From NCBI RefSeq assembly GCF_010725485.1, contig NZ_AP022598.1, forward strand, positions 930,001 to 994,000: 64,000 bases of DNA. The letters run 5' to 3'. Positions 43,448 through 53,404 of the stretch are shown one piece after another. Below the pieces are notes generated by a model. That model made no database searches and was not told where the DNA came from. It saw nothing but the letters and a program-made list of their open reading frames with translations. How positions within the stretch are numbered: position 1 is the stretch's first letter; the number at the start of each line of letters is the position of its first letter. The DNA is from Mycolicibacterium parafortuitum. GTDB lineage: Bacteria > Actinomycetota > Actinomycetes > Mycobacteriales > Mycobacteriaceae. Made by a program: the position numbers and the translations under genes.

Positions 43448-44389
43448 CGTCTGCTGCACGCCGTGCAGCGTCTCCGCCGACGCGAGCAGCCCGGTCCGTT
43501 CCGCCTCCGACAGCGGTACCTCCAGGACCTGACCCGCGCCGTGCGCGGACACCACCGTCGGCAGCGAGAGCGCCACTCCCGAGACCCCGCACGCTCCGTT
43601 CTGCACCGTGCAGACGGGCAGCACGCGGTGCTGGTCGCCGAGCAATGCCTCGACGATCCGGGCGGTGGACAGCCCGATCGCCAGATTCGTCGCACCTTTG
43701 CCTTCGATGATCTCGTAGGCCGCGTTCACCACGTCCGACGAGATCCGCCGCTGCGCTTCCTCGTCGAACAGCAGCTCACCGTCGCGACGGAATTCCCGGG
43801 CCGGTACGCCGCCGACGGACACACTCGACCACAGCGAGATCTCCGAATCGCCGTGTTCGCCGATGATGATGCCGTGCACGTTGCCGACGGCCAGTCCGGC
43901 CTCCTCGGCGATGAGGTAGCGAAAGCGGCTGGAATCCAACACCGTTCCGGACCCGAACACATGCCCGGGCGCGGCGTCGACCGACTGTGCCGCGGCGAAG
44001 GTCACCACGTCGACAGGATTGGTCACGAACACCACCACGGCGTCCGGAGAGCGTTGCAGCAGTTGGGGTGTCAGCGTCTGCGCGATCGCCACGTTGGCCG
44101 CGGCGAGATCCAGCCGGCTCTGACCCGGCTTCTGTTTGGCGCCCGCGGTGACGACGATGACGGCCGAACCGTCGGTCACTCCCATGTCGTCGGAGCCGGT
44201 GATGCGGCAGTGCGGCACGAACTGGCTGCCGTGGTTGAGATCGAGCACCTCGGCGCGCACCTTGGGGGCGTTGACGTCGTAGAGGGCCAACGCTCCCGCC
44301 GACCCGCGGATCAGACACGCATAGGCGATGGCGGTGCCCACACTGCCCATTCCGATGACAGAGACCTTGGTGTTCTGCACGACCGGCAT
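43436..44389 (-). CDS. ldh: L-lactate dehydrogenase
   Basis: A 317-residue NAD-dependent enzyme interconverting pyruvate and L-lactate. VSVIGMGSVGTAIAY binds NAD, VTAGAKQKPGQSRLDL is the substrate loop with Gln at the specificity position (Gln favours lactate over malate), TNPVDVVT and IIGEHGDSEISLWS contain the conserved Asn and catalytic histidine. ATG at 44389 has GGGGA just upstream; another ATG at 44407 is in frame. It is divergent from the oligopeptide transporter. Confidence 0.87.
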   Translation of the reverse strand: MPVVQNTKVSVIGMGSVGTAIAYACLIRGSAGALALYDVNAPKVRAEVLDLNHGSQFVPHCRITGSDDMGVTDGSAVIVVTAGAKQKPGQSRLDLAAANVAIAQTLTPQLLQRSPDAVVVFVTNPVDVVTFAAAQSVDAAPGHVFGSGTVLDSSRFRYLIAEEAGLAVGNVHGIIIGEHGDSEISLWSSVSVGGVPAREFRRDGELLFDEEAQRRISSDVVNAAYEIIEGKGATNLAIGLSTARIVEALLGDQHRVLPVCTVQNGACGVSGVALSLPTVVSAHGAGQVLEVPLSEAERTGLLASAETLHGVQQTLGL

Positions 44390-44568
44390 GTCCCCATTGT
44401 CGTCCATCGGGACGCCGATTACACCGATTGCGGCGAGTTAGCTGAAATCAGATAGCTGGAAACATCCTGTGAAACTCGGGTTGCCAAACGGAAAAATTCC
44501 TTAAAAATGCTTAGCGATCCGTACAAGGGCGTGGATCGGACGACATCGTCGACACCAGAGGATTCGCA

Positions 44569-46224
44569 ATGCAACTACTGCGCACCACGCGCAAGGCACT
44601 TGTCATCGGCTGCGTCGCGGCGTTCGCCGCGTTCGGCGTGGCGTCCTGCGGAAGCGACGACAGCGGTTCAGGAGGTGACGGGACTGGCGACATCACGATC
44701 AACGCGACGTCGTTCCCCGACTACGTCGACCCGCAGCTGTCCTACACCGTGGAGGGCTGGGAGGTGCTGTGGAATGTGTACACCCCGCTGCTGACCTACA
44801 AGCACGCCAAGGGCGAGGAGGGCACCGAGGTGGTGCCCGGGCTGGCCGAGTCGCTGCCCGAAGTCTCCCCGGACGGACTGACCTACAAGCTGAAGCTGCG
44901 CCCGAACATGAAGTACTCGGACGGCACGCCGATCAAGGCGTCGGACTTCACCTACGCGATCCAGCGGCTGTTCAAGGTGGACTCCGGAGGGTCGGTGTTC
45001 TACAACGTGATCGTCGGGGCCAAGGAGTACGCCGACGGCGCCGCCGACACCATCACCGGCATCACCACCGATGACACGACCGGTGACATCACCATCCAGT
45101 TGACCGGGCCCAACGGCACTTTCGACAATCTCCTGGGCTTGATGTTCGCCGCCCCGATTCCGCCGAGCACCCCGCTCGACGCCGACGCGACGAACAACCC
45201 GCCGCCGTCGAGCGGGCCGTTCATGTTCACCAAGGTGGATGCGCCACGCACCTTGACGATGGAACGCAACCCGCAGTTCCAGACCGTCAAGGACGCCGGG
45301 GCCGACGAGGTCGCCGACGCGAACATCGACAAGATCACCCTCATCGAGAACAAGAACCAGAGCGCACAGGTCACCGACATCATCCAGAACAAGGTCGATT
45401 TCATGATGGACCCGGCGCCGTCGGACCGGTTGCAGGAACTCAAGACCCGATACTCGGACCGGTTCCGCATGGAGGACTCCATCAACACCTACTACATGTT
45501 CATGAACACCGAGCGTGCGCCGTTCAACGACCTCAAGGTGCGCCAGGCGATCAATTACGCGATCGATCCCGAAGCGCTGAACCGGATCTTCGGCGGGCGG
45601 CTTCACCCGACCCAGCAGATCCTGCCGCCCGGGATGCCCGGCTACCAGGAGTACAAGCTCTACCCTGGCCCGGATATGGAGAAGGCGAAACAGCTTATTG
45701 CCGAGGCGAATCCGGCTGACCGCGATATCACCGTGTGGACTGACGACGAACCCGACCGCAAGCGGATCGGGGAGTACTACCACGATCTGTTGACCCAGCT
45801 GGGCTTCAACGCGACGCTGAAGGTGATCGCCGGCGACGTGTACTGGACGACGGTCGGCAACCAGTCCACCCCGGATCTGGACACCGGGTTCGCGGACTGG
45901 TTCCAGGACTTCCCGCACCCCGACGATTTCTTCCGGCCGTTGCTGCACGGCGACAGCATTCTGCCGACCAACGGCAACAACCTGTCGCGGGCCAACATTC
46001 CGGCCAACAACGCCAAGATGGACGAGCTGCTGCAGAAACAACTCGCCGACGACGGAGTCGAACAGCAGTACGCCGATCTCGACCGGGCGTACATGGAGCA
46101 GGCGGTGTGGGCGCCGTACGGCAACGAGCAGTTCACCACGTTCCTGTCGGAGCGGATGGACTTCGACCGGTCCTATCACCATCTGCTGTTCAAACAGGAC
46201 TTCACCTCGTTCGCGATCAAGTAG
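44569..46224 (+). CDS. Oligopeptide ABC transporter, substrate-binding lipoprotein
   Basis: A 551-residue extracytoplasmic solute receptor of family 5 (OppA/DppA). The N-terminus is a lipoprotein signal with lipobox GVASC, then a Ser/Gly linker. PGLAESLPEVSPDGLTYKL and the DGTPIKASDFTYAIQRL segment are family signatures, and VRQAINYAIDPEALNRI lies in the second lobe. AGAGGA precedes the ATG. It captures peptides or related solutes and hands them to the permeases encoded next; the gene overlaps oppC by one base. Sequence does not reveal the ligand. Confidence 0.9.
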   Translation: MQLLRTTRKALVIGCVAAFAAFGVASCGSDDSGSGGDGTGDITINATSFPDYVDPQLSYTVEGWEVLWNVYTPLLTYKHAKGEEGTEVVPGLAESLPEVSPDGLTYKLKLRPNMKYSDGTPIKASDFTYAIQRLFKVDSGGSVFYNVIVGAKEYADGAADTITGITTDDTTGDITIQLTGPNGTFDNLLGLMFAAPIPPSTPLDADATNNPPPSSGPFMFTKVDAPRTLTMERNPQFQTVKDAGADEVADANIDKITLIENKNQSAQVTDIIQNKVDFMMDPAPSDRLQELKTRYSDRFRMEDSINTYYMFMNTERAPFNDLKVRQAINYAIDPEALNRIFGGRLHPTQQILPPGMPGYQEYKLYPGPDMEKAKQLIAEANPADRDITVWTDDEPDRKRIGEYYHDLLTQLGFNATLKVIAGDVYWTTVGNQSTPDLDTGFADWFQDFPHPDDFFRPLLHGDSILPTNGNNLSRANIPANNAKMDELLQKQLADDGVEQQYADLDRAYMEQAVWAPYGNEQFTTFLSERMDFDRSYHHLLFKQDFTSFAIK

Positions 46225-47234
46225 TGGTCGCCGTCCCCGAGGCCCCGCCGGGGGTCTCCACAACACAGGTGCAGGGTCGCAACCCGTGGTATCTGGCGTG
46301 GCTGCGGTTGCGCCGCAACAAGGTTGCACTGGGCTGTGGCGTCCTGTTCCTGCTGATCGTGGTCTGCTGCCTGGCCGCTCCGCTGTGGGCCGAGCACGTC
46401 GCCCACACCGGCCCGAACGACAACCACATCACCGATACCGTGCTCATCGGCGGCACCGAGACCGACATCGTCTCCCCGGACGGCACACCGATAGGGCCCG
46501 GCCTGCGTGGCCGGTACCTGCTGGGCGCCGATCAGAACGGCCGCGACGTGATGGTGCGCTTGCTCTACGGCGGCCGTACGTCGATCTACATCGGTGTCGC
46601 GGCGGCGGCGGTCACCACGGTGCTCGCGGTGACCGTCGCTCTGCTGGCCGGCTACTACCGCGGCTGGATCGACGCGGCGCTGTCGCGGGTGCTCGACGTG
46701 ATCTGGGCGTTCCCGGTGCTGCTGCTCGGCATCGCGCTGGGTACCGCGCTGGCGATCGGCGGGTTGAAGATCGGAGTCATTGCGATCGCCGGGGATTCGA
46801 TCTGGATACCGATCCTGATCATCGGTCTGGTGTACGTGCCGTACATGGCCCGGCCGTTGCGCGGCGAGATCCTGGCGCTGCGGGAGAAGGAGTTCGTGGA
46901 GGCCGCGGTGGCCCAGGGCATGGGGTCGCTGCGGATCATGCACAGTGAGCTGCTGCCGAACATCGTCTCGACGGTCATCGTGTTCTTCACACTGAACATT
47001 GCCAACAACATGCTGCTGGAATCGGCGCTGTCGTTCCTCGGCGCCGGGGTGCGTCCGCCGAATGCGTCATGGGGAACCATGATCGCCGACGGGTACCAGA
47101 TGATCTACACCGCGCCGCATCTGACGATCGTCCCGGGTCTGATGATCGTGGTCACCGTGTTGTCGCTCAATGTGTTCGGGGACGGGCTGCGGGACGCGCT
47201 GGATCCCAAGGCCCGGATCAGGTTGGAGCACTAG
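46224..47234 (+). CDS. Oligopeptide ABC transporter, permease (OppC/DppC type)
   Basis: A 336-residue inner-membrane permease. LGADQNGRDVMVRLLYGGR is the OppC-type signature after the first helix, and EFVEAAVAQGMGSLRIM is the EAA loop that contacts the ATPases. Five to six helices are visible. The GTG start overlaps the upstream TAG by one base. It precedes the OppB-type gene, the reverse of the usual B-then-C order. Confidence 0.9.
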   Translation: MVAVPEAPPGVSTTQVQGRNPWYLAWLRLRRNKVALGCGVLFLLIVVCCLAAPLWAEHVAHTGPNDNHITDTVLIGGTETDIVSPDGTPIGPGLRGRYLLGADQNGRDVMVRLLYGGRTSIYIGVAAAAVTTVLAVTVALLAGYYRGWIDAALSRVLDVIWAFPVLLLGIALGTALAIGGLKIGVIAIAGDSIWIPILIIGLVYVPYMARPLRGEILALREKEFVEAAVAQGMGSLRIMHSELLPNIVSTVIVFFTLNIANNMLLESALSFLGAGVRPPNASWGTMIADGYQMIYTAPHLTIVPGLMIVVTVLSLNVFGDGLRDALDPKARIRLEH

Positions 47235-48197
47235 ATGGCACGCTTTGTCGCCCGGCGGCTGCTGGGCATGATCGCGGTGCTGTTCGCGATCTCGGTGATC
47301 GTGTTCCTGATCTTCAACGTGATCCCGAACTCCGATCCCGCGGCGCGCATCGCGGGCAAGAACGCCGATCCGGATCTGATCGCCCGCGTCAACGCCGACC
47401 TCGGCCTGGACCGTCCGCTTCCGGTGCAGTACGTCACGATGATGAAGCAGATCTTCACCGGTCAGCTCACCTCGTATGCGAGCAATCGCAATGTGATGGA
47501 ACAGATCTGGGACGGTCTGCCCGCCACGTTCTCGCTGTGTATCGGCGCGGCGGTGATCTGGATGTCGCTGGCGGTGCTGTTCGGCTACCTCAGCGCCGTA
47601 CACGCGGGCCGGTTCGCCGACCGCGCACTGACGGTGCTGGCGCTGGTCGGGATCTCGATGCCGGTGTTCTGGCTGGCCGCGATCCTGCTGTACTTCCTGA
47701 CCTTCAAGGTGCAGCTGTTCCCGACGGGAAGCTATGTGGCGCTGACCAAGGACCCGCTGGACTGGGCGTATCACCTTGTCCTGCCGTGGTTCACACTGGC
47801 GGTGTTATTCATCGGCTTCTACAGTCGGGTGCTGCGCTCCAACATGCTCGATGCGATGAACGAGGACTACGTGCGCACCGCGAAGGCGAAGGGGCTGTCC
47901 GACCGGCAGGTTCGCATCCGGCATGTGTTGCGTAACTCGATGATTCCGATCGTCACGCTGTTCGGGCTGGACTTCGGCATGGTGGTCGGCGGCGGTGCGA
48001 TCCTGACCGAGACCGTCTACAACCTGCCCGGTGTCGGGCTCTACGCCGGCGAGGCCATCCGCAGCCTGGACCTGCCGCCGCTGATGGCGATCACGATGTT
48101 CGGCGCGTTTTTCATCGTGTTGTTCAACACGGTCGTCGACATCGCCTATGCGGTATTGGATCCGAGGATCCGGCTGGGAGAGGCGGCGCCCGTATGA
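47235..48197 (+). CDS. Oligopeptide ABC transporter, permease (OppB/DppB type)
   Basis: A 320-residue permease. The first helix LLGMIAVLFAISVIVFLIF followed by VIPNSDPA is OppB-like, and DYVRTAKAKGLSDRQV is the EAA loop. It starts directly after the previous stop codon and overlaps the oppD gene by four bases, so all five genes are tightly coupled. Confidence 0.9.
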   Translation: MARFVARRLLGMIAVLFAISVIVFLIFNVIPNSDPAARIAGKNADPDLIARVNADLGLDRPLPVQYVTMMKQIFTGQLTSYASNRNVMEQIWDGLPATFSLCIGAAVIWMSLAVLFGYLSAVHAGRFADRALTVLALVGISMPVFWLAAILLYFLTFKVQLFPTGSYVALTKDPLDWAYHLVLPWFTLAVLFIGFYSRVLRSNMLDAMNEDYVRTAKAKGLSDRQVRIRHVLRNSMIPIVTLFGLDFGMVVGGGAILTETVYNLPGVGLYAGEAIRSLDLPPLMAITMFGAFFIVLFNTVVDIAYAVLDPRIRLGEAAPV

Positions 48198-49207
48198 GCG
48201 GAGCGGATCAACCCGTACGGAGCGATCTTCTCAAAGTCGAGGACCTGCACGTCAGCTTCGCCACCGAGGACGGCGTCGTGCGGGCTGTCGACGGGGTGTC
48301 GTTCGACCTTGGGCCCGGCGAGATCCTGGCCATCGTCGGCGAATCCGGCAGCGGCAAGAGCGTCACCGCCCAGACGCTGACCGGGCTGACACGCGCACCC
48401 AACACCCGGATCACCGGGTCGGTCACCTATCGCGGGCGCGAGCTGACCGGGCTCGACGACGCGGGCCTGCGGGACATCCGTGGCGAGGAGATCGCCATGG
48501 TGTTCCAGGATCCGATGTCGTCGCTGAACCCGGTGTACCGCGTCGGTGACCAGATCGCGGAGATGATCCGCGCACACCGCGACGTGTCGAAGAAGGAGGC
48601 CCTCGCGCGCGCGGTGGAGCTGCTGACCTCGGTGGGCATCCCGAATGCGCAAGCGCGGGTGCGCAGTTACCCGCACGAGTTCTCCGGCGGTATGCGGCAG
48701 CGGGTGATGATCGCGATGGCGCTGGCACTGGAACCGACGGTGCTGATCGCCGACGAACCGACGACCGCGCTGGATGTGACGGTGCAGGCGCAGATCCTGC
48801 GGCTGCTGGCCGACCTGAACCGGGATCGCGGGTTGGCCGTCGTGCTGATCACCCACGACCTCGGGGTGGTGGCCGAGGTGGCCGACCGGGTGCTGGTGAT
48901 GTACGCGGGGCAGATCGTCGAGGACGGCAGCCTCGACGACATCTTCTACGCACCGCATCACCCGTACACCTGGGGGCTGCTGGGTTCGCTTGCGCGCCTG
49001 GACCGTCCACGCACCGGGCGGTTGACCCAGATCGCCGGTGCACCGCCGTCGCTGCTGCATCCGCCGGCCGGCTGCCGCTTCGCGGCGCGCTGCTCCTTCG
49101 AATTCGACCGTTGCGGTGAGGCTCCGCCGCTGGAACCGAGCAACGGCGGCGGCCATCTGGACCGCTGCTGGTTGCCGCTGCAGGACAAGGCCCGGGTGCT
49201 GTCATGA
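48194..49207 (+). CDS. Oligopeptide ABC transporter, ATPase (OppD/DppD type)
   Basis: A 337-residue ATPase. Walker A is GESGSGKS, the ABC signature is FSGGMRQRV and Walker B is [12 protein letters not shown]. The C-terminal oligopeptide-transporter domain includes [14 protein letters not shown], whose cysteines bind an Fe-S cluster in some DppD/OppD proteins. It overlaps both neighbours by four bases (ATGA). Confidence 0.92.
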   Translation: MSGADQPVRSDLLKVEDLHVSFATEDGVVRAVDGVSFDLGPGEILAIVGESGSGKSVTAQTLTGLTRAPNTRITGSVTYRGRELTGLDDAGLRDIRGEEIAMVFQDPMSSLNPVYRVGDQIAEMIRAHRDVSKKEALARAVELLTSVGIPNAQARVRSYPHEFSGGMRQRVMIAMALALEPTVLIADEPTTALDVTVQAQILRLLADLNRDRGLAVVLITHDLGVVAEVADRVLVMYAGQIVEDGSLDDIFYAPHHPYTWGLLGSLARLDRPRTGRLTQIAGAPPSLLHPPAGCRFAARCSFEFDRCGEAPPLEPSNGGGHLDRCWLPLQDKARVLS

Positions 49208-50184
49208 CGACTCCGCTGCTTGAGGTCACCGACCTGGTGAAGTACTTCCCGATCCGGTCGGGGGTGGTGGTCGAGCGCGAGGTGGGCCGCGTGCACGCGG
49301 TCGACGGGGTGAGCCTGACCCTCGCGGAGGGCGAGACGCTGGGTCTGGTCGGGGAATCCGGCTGCGGCAAGTCGACGCTGTGCCGGGCGATCCTGCAGCT
49401 GACTCCGCCGACGTCGGGGTCGGTCCGGTTCCAGGGCCGGGAACTGGTCGGGATGTCGCGGCGGGAGCTGCGCCCGCTGCGGCGCGAGATCCAGATGATC
49501 TTCCAGGACCCGTTCGCATCGCTGAACCCGCGCAAACGGGTCGGCCAGATCATCGGCGACCCGATGGAGTTGCACGGTCTGGCCGACGGCGCCGGCGTCA
49601 CGCGGCGGGTGCAGGAACTGCTCGACCGGGTGGGCCTGCGCCCCGAGCACTACAACCGCTATCCGCACGAGTTCTCCGGCGGCCAGCGCCAGCGCATCGG
49701 GATCGCCCGAGCACTGGCGCTGCGCCCGAAGCTGATCATCGCCGACGAACCGGTCTCGGCCCTCGACGTGTCCGTGCAGGCGCAGATCGTGAACCTGCTC
49801 AAGGACCTGCAGGACGAGTTCGGGTTGTCCTACCTGTTCGTCGCCCACGATCTCGGAGTGGTGCGGCACATGTCGGACCGGGTCGCGGTGATGTATCTGG
49901 GCAAGGTCGTCGAGAACTCCGGCACCGACGACCTCTACGACCGCCCGGTCCACCCCTACTCGAACGCTCTGCTGTCGGCGGTGCCGATCCCGGACCCGCG
50001 CCTGAACCGGACACGGGAGCGGGTGGTGCTCGAGGGCGACGTCCCCAGCCCGACGGATCCGCCGGCCGGGTGCCGGTTCCACACCCGCTGCCCGTGGAAC
50101 ACCGAGGTCTGCGCATCCGACGAACCCGCGCTGGTCAGCCACCATCCCGGGCATGTCGCGGCCTGTCATCACCCGCGCAACTGA
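49204..50184 (+). CDS. Oligopeptide ABC transporter, ATPase (OppF/DppF type)
   Basis: A 326-residue ATPase, partner of the OppD-type subunit. Walker A is GESGCGKS, the signature FSGGQRQRI and Walker [13 protein letters not shown]. The C-terminal domain ends with [14 protein letters not shown]. It is the last gene of the importer operon; a strong hairpin follows six bases after the stop codon. Confidence 0.92.
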   Translation: MTTPLLEVTDLVKYFPIRSGVVVEREVGRVHAVDGVSLTLAEGETLGLVGESGCGKSTLCRAILQLTPPTSGSVRFQGRELVGMSRRELRPLRREIQMIFQDPFASLNPRKRVGQIIGDPMELHGLADGAGVTRRVQELLDRVGLRPEHYNRYPHEFSGGQRQRIGIARALALRPKLIIADEPVSALDVSVQAQIVNLLKDLQDEFGLSYLFVAHDLGVVRHMSDRVAVMYLGKVVENSGTDDLYDRPVHPYSNALLSAVPIPDPRLNRTRERVVLEGDVPSPTDPPAGCRFHTRCPWNTEVCASDEPALVSHHPGHVAACHHPRN

Positions 50185-50189
50185 ATAAA

Positions 50190-50231
50190 GTCGGGCGATC
50201 GGCTGTCCCCTCCGCAGCCGATCGACCCGAC
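50190..50231. terminator. Bidirectional hairpin between the importer and the Hsp70-like gene
   Basis: GTCGGG-CGATCGGCTG pairs with CAGCCGATCG-A-CCCGAC, a 16-base stem with one bulge. On the minus strand it is followed by TTTATT, which suits the convergent Hsp70-like gene; on the plus strand there is no T run. Confidence 0.75.
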
Positions 50232-50322
50232 ACGCAGAACCCTATGCGTGGGGGCGCGGTGGAGGAATCGGGGAAAACCCTATTTCTTGCCCGGGCAATG
50301 ACCCGGACCTGCACCGATCGGG

Positions 50323-52146
50323 TCAGGGTTGGTCGGGCACCAGGATCGGGATCGGCTCCGGCAGGAACGGCACCGTCACGAAAGTGGTCGTCGTACCGGG
50401 AACTTCGGGTCGGGTGGTGGTCGGCAGCGAGGACGGCGCGGTCGTCGGCACCGGTGTGGTGGTCGGCGGGGTCGTCGTCGGCACGGTCGTCGTCGGCACG
50501 GTGGTCGTGGTCGTCGGCGGCGTCGTGGTCGTCGTTGTCGTGGTGGTCGTCGTGGTCGTCGTGGTGGTCGTCGTGGTGGTGGTGGTGGTCGTCGTCGTCG
50601 GCACGGTGGTGGTCGGCGCGGGCGGCGTGGTGACCACGGGCGCGGGCGGCGGTTCGACGGGCGGGGGTTCGACGGGCTGCTGAACCGGCGGCTCGATGGG
50701 CTGCTGGATGACGGTCTCCACGGGCGGCGGCGCTTCCGCGGGCACCAGAGGGCTGCTCAGCGGCGCGTTGCCGGGTTTCGGGGTCTCGGGCTCGCTGCTG
50801 TCCACACTGGTCAGCGCGATCGCGGCGCCACCGACGGCGAGCAGTGCGACCACCGCGATCACGCCGGTGAGCACCAACGGGAAACGGGCGCCGGGCCCGG
50901 CGGGCACCGGGTCGTCGCGGTCGAGGAGTTCGGTGGCCCCGAACGAGTCGTCGAGCACGTACGGGTTCGGCCGCTCGGGTAATTCGCCGCCGGTGTAGGG
51001 CACCACGTCCTCGACCGGGGAGTCCTGCGACCACGCCAGCGCGTAGGTGACGTCGGCCGCGGCGGGCTGCTGCACCGTCTCCTCCGGCGCGGCGAGGCCG
51101 GGCGCGGCCATCGTCGAGGTGTCCGCGCTGCGGCCGTACGAGGCGAACAGCGCCGCGCCGACGGCGGCATCGAGCGACGGCCGCGGCGTGGTCACCACCG
51201 GGATCTGTAGCCGCTGCGAAAACTGCTGGGTGACAAGAGGTATCGCCGCACCGCCGCCGGCGAGCACGACGGAGGTCAGCGCATCGCGGCTGATGCCGTT
51301 GCGGGCCAGCAGATCGTCGAGCGCGGTGAACACACCGTCGAGCGGCGCCGCGATGAGTTCCTCGAGCTCGGCGCGGGTGACCCGGACGTCGCCGCGGAAG
51401 CCGGGGACGTCGACCGCGAGCTCGGTGGCGGTCTGCGCGGACAGCCGTTCCTTCGCGGCGCGGCACGCCTCGCGCAGCACGGTCAGGGAGCCCACCGCGG
51501 CGGTCTGGGCGGGGTCGGCCTGCCCACCCGCGCCGGCCAGCACGTGCCCGAGCAGGGCCTGGTCGATCTGGTCGCCGGCGAACTCGGCGTGCCGTTCGGT
51601 GCCGCCGATCACGGTGAACGCGGTCGCGGCGTCGACGGCGGTGATGCTGGTGCCGCCACCGCCGAAGTCCAGCAGCACCGTGACGCCGCGGCGGTCGAGA
51701 CCGGGATTGGCGTTCAGCGCGGTCAATGTCGCCTCGGCGTCGGAGATCAGCCGGGGCACGCCACCGCCCGGGGACAGCACGTCGCTGGCCGTCAGCGTCT
51801 GCGCCAGCGCCGCCGTCGTCTCCGGGGTCCAGTAAGACGGGACGGCGATCGTCACGGCGCCGCCGCGCTGCGCCCCGGTCAACCCCGCCATCGATTCCAG
51901 CGCCTCGACGAGCAGCTGAGCGGCCGGGTAGGTGGTGCCGTCGGACGCGACCAGCGGAACCGGGTCCCCGACACGTTCGACGAAGCCGGACAGGGTGACG
52001 CCGCCGGGAGCCTGCGGCGCGTCACCGACCTCGGGGGCGGCATGGCCGTACACGGTCAGCACGGAACGGCGGGTCACCGGTGCCATCCCGACGGTTGCCG
52101 CGACGAGGTTGGTGGTGCCGACGGACAACCCCAACGCATCGCTCAT
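50323..52146 (-). CDS. Hsp70-like membrane protein with Pro/Thr-rich outer region (Rv0312-type)
   Basis: A 607-residue protein. The first 360 residues are an actin/Hsp70-type ATPase fold: GLSVGTTN (phosphate 1), LDFGGGGTSITAV (phosphate 2) and SVVLAGGGAAIPLV (adenosine motif), though no substrate-binding domain follows. One membrane helix (VIAVVALLAVGGAAIALTSV) lies near residue 435. The outer part is Pro/Glu then contains a run of 26 threonines and further Pro-Thr-Thr blocks. M. tuberculosis Rv0312 is a Pro/Thr-rich protein of similar size in the same neighbourhood. Function is unknown; the Thr run may be O-mannosylated. Confidence 0.75.
   Translation of the reverse strand: MSDALGLSVGTTNLVAATVGMAPVTRRSVLTVYGHAAPEVGDAPQAPGGVTLSGFVERVGDPVPLVASDGTTYPAAQLLVEALESMAGLTGAQRGGAVTIAVPSYWTPETTAALAQTLTASDVLSPGGGVPRLISDAEATLTALNANPGLDRRGVTVLLDFGGGGTSITAVDAATAFTVIGGTERHAEFAGDQIDQALLGHVLAGAGGQADPAQTAAVGSLTVLREACRAAKERLSAQTATELAVDVPGFRGDVRVTRAELEELIAAPLDGVFTALDDLLARNGISRDALTSVVLAGGGAAIPLVTQQFSQRLQIPVVTTPRPSLDAAVGAALFASYGRSADTSTMAAPGLAAPEETVQQPAAADVTYALAWSQDSPVEDVVPYTGGELPERPNPYVLDDSFGATELLDRDDPVPAGPGARFPLVLTGVIAVVALLAVGGAAIALTSVDSSEPETPKPGNAPLSSPLVPAEAPPPVETVIQQPIEPPVQQPVEPPPVEPPPAPVVTTPPAPTTTVPTTTTTTTTTTTTTTTTTTTTTTTTTTPPTTTTTVPTTTVPTTTPPTTTPVPTTAPSSLPTTTRPEVPGTTTTFVTVPFLPEPIPILVPDQP
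50522..50599. repeat. Triplet-repeat tract encoding 26 threonines
   Basis: Twenty-six consecutive triplets read GTC/GTG/GTT on the plus strand, i.e. ACN threonine codons on the minus strand, with mixed third bases. Such a tract could change length in steps of three bases. Confidence 0.85.
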
Positions 52147-52226
52147 GATTCAGGACACCCTAGACCGGTGCCACGGTCCTTCGCATCTGACACGCAAAGG
52201 CTCCCGCGTGTGCTCAAATGGCGGCC

Positions 52227-52685
52227 ATGAGTGACATCGACGACATCAAACAGGTGAAGTATCGCTATCTCCGCGCCCTGGACACCAAGCACTGGGACGA
52301 CTTCGCCGCGACCCTGACCGAAGACGTCGTCGGCCGTTACGGCGAGTCGATCGGCGAGGAACACCACTTCACCAACCGCGACGACCTCGTCGGCTTCATG
52401 CGCAATTCGCTCGGCCCGGAGGTGCTCACCGAGCACCGCGTCACCCATCCGGAGATCACCGTCGACGGCGACGAGGCATCCGCGACGTGGTACCTGCAGG
52501 ACCGGGTCATCGCGCCGGACTTCAACTTCATGTTGATCGGGGCGGGTTTCTACCATGACCGCTACCGCAAGACCGCCGACGGCTGGAAGATCTCAGAGAC
52601 CGGCTACGACCGCACCTACGACGCGTCGATGAAGCTGGACGCGCTCGAGTTCAAGGTCAAACCGGGTCGCGCGCTGAACATCTGA
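52227..52685 (+). CDS. NTF2-like/SnoaL-like protein (Rv0310c-type)
   Basis: A 152-residue protein of the SnoaL-like (BaiE-type) fold. IKQVKYRYLRALDTKHWDDF is the characteristic N-terminal helix pair, followed by HRVTHPEITVDGDEASATWY. Such proteins include dehydratases and isomerases acting on steroids, which would suit mycobacteria, but catalytic residues cannot be assigned. ATG at 52218 or 52227 could start it. It is divergent from the Hsp70-like gene and convergent (three-base gap) with the L,D-transpeptidase-like gene. Confidence 0.7.
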   Translation: MSDIDDIKQVKYRYLRALDTKHWDDFAATLTEDVVGRYGESIGEEHHFTNRDDLVGFMRNSLGPEVLTEHRVTHPEITVDGDEASATWYLQDRVIAPDFNFMLIGAGFYHDRYRKTADGWKISETGYDRTYDASMKLDALEFKVKPGRALNI

Positions 52686-52688
52686 CCG

Positions 52689-53348
52689 TCACTCGGTGAT
52701 CGCGATCATCGCGCCCGGCCGCAGCCAGCGCATGATCTTGACCAGTGTCCCGTCGTCGATGGCGACGCATCCGGCGGTCGCGTTGCCCGTCGAGGTGTGC
52801 AGGAAGAACGCGCTGCCCTTACCTGGGATGCGTTCTTTGTTCACGCCCATCACCACCGCATGGGCGTACTGCGGGATGGCGAGGTTCTCGGTTCCGGTCC
52901 CGGTGGTCGCGAACCGGCAGTTCTCCCGGTCGCACACCTGCATGGTGTTGTAGGTGGGGCTGGCCACGTCGCCGTCCCACCAGTGGTTTCGGCCGACCTG
53001 GACGTATTTCAGACCGCTGCCGGGGTCGGGTTGGGTGCCGAACGCGAAGTCGAGGGTGTAGATGCCCTTCGGGGTCATCATCGATCCTTCGAAATGGTTG
53101 GCCGACATGCCTTTCGACCCGATCTTGGCCGGTATCCCGACTCCGCCCGCGACAGGTTTCCAGCCCGCCGGTGTGCGCTCCCAGACGTCGAGCTTGGCGT
53201 CGGAGCCGCCGGCGCCCGTCACCGCGAGCACCTGGGTGGCCCCGCCGACCTTGGTCGCGAACCACGGGGCGAAGGCCGCGGCCTGCGGGGCCGTCAGCAA
53301 TGCGGTTGTCGCGACGGCCCACAGCAGGATCGGCACGCGGCGCAGCAT
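52689..53348 (-). CDS. Exported L,D-transpeptidase-like protein (YkuD-related, Rv0309-type)
   Basis: A 219-residue secreted protein with signal peptide RVPILLWAVATTALLTAP. The catalytic-domain region contains MTPKGIYTLDFAFGTQP, typical of YkuD/ErfK folds, and FFLHTSTGNATAGCVAI with histidine and cysteine near the C-terminus. The classical SHGCVR motif is altered (TAGCVAI, no arginine), as I recall for Rv0309, so cross-linking activity is not certain. ATG at 53348 gives the signal start and a length like Rv0309. Confidence 0.75.
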   Translation of the reverse strand: MLRRVPILLWAVATTALLTAPQAAAFAPWFATKVGGATQVLAVTGAGGSDAKLDVWERTPAGWKPVAGGVGIPAKIGSKGMSANHFEGSMMTPKGIYTLDFAFGTQPDPGSGLKYVQVGRNHWWDGDVASPTYNTMQVCDRENCRFATTGTGTENLAIPQYAHAVVMGVNKERIPGKGSAFFLHTSTGNATAGCVAIDDGTLVKIMRWLRPGAMIAITE

Positions 53349-53404
53349 GTGCACACTGTGCCACCGGGGACGGCCGAATCCGCGCATCTGCGTAAGTTGG
53401 CGTC

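Noticed and set aside
50384..50683. Plus-strand open frame with a long valine run
   Set aside because: It is the complement of the threonine run in the Rv0312-type gene.
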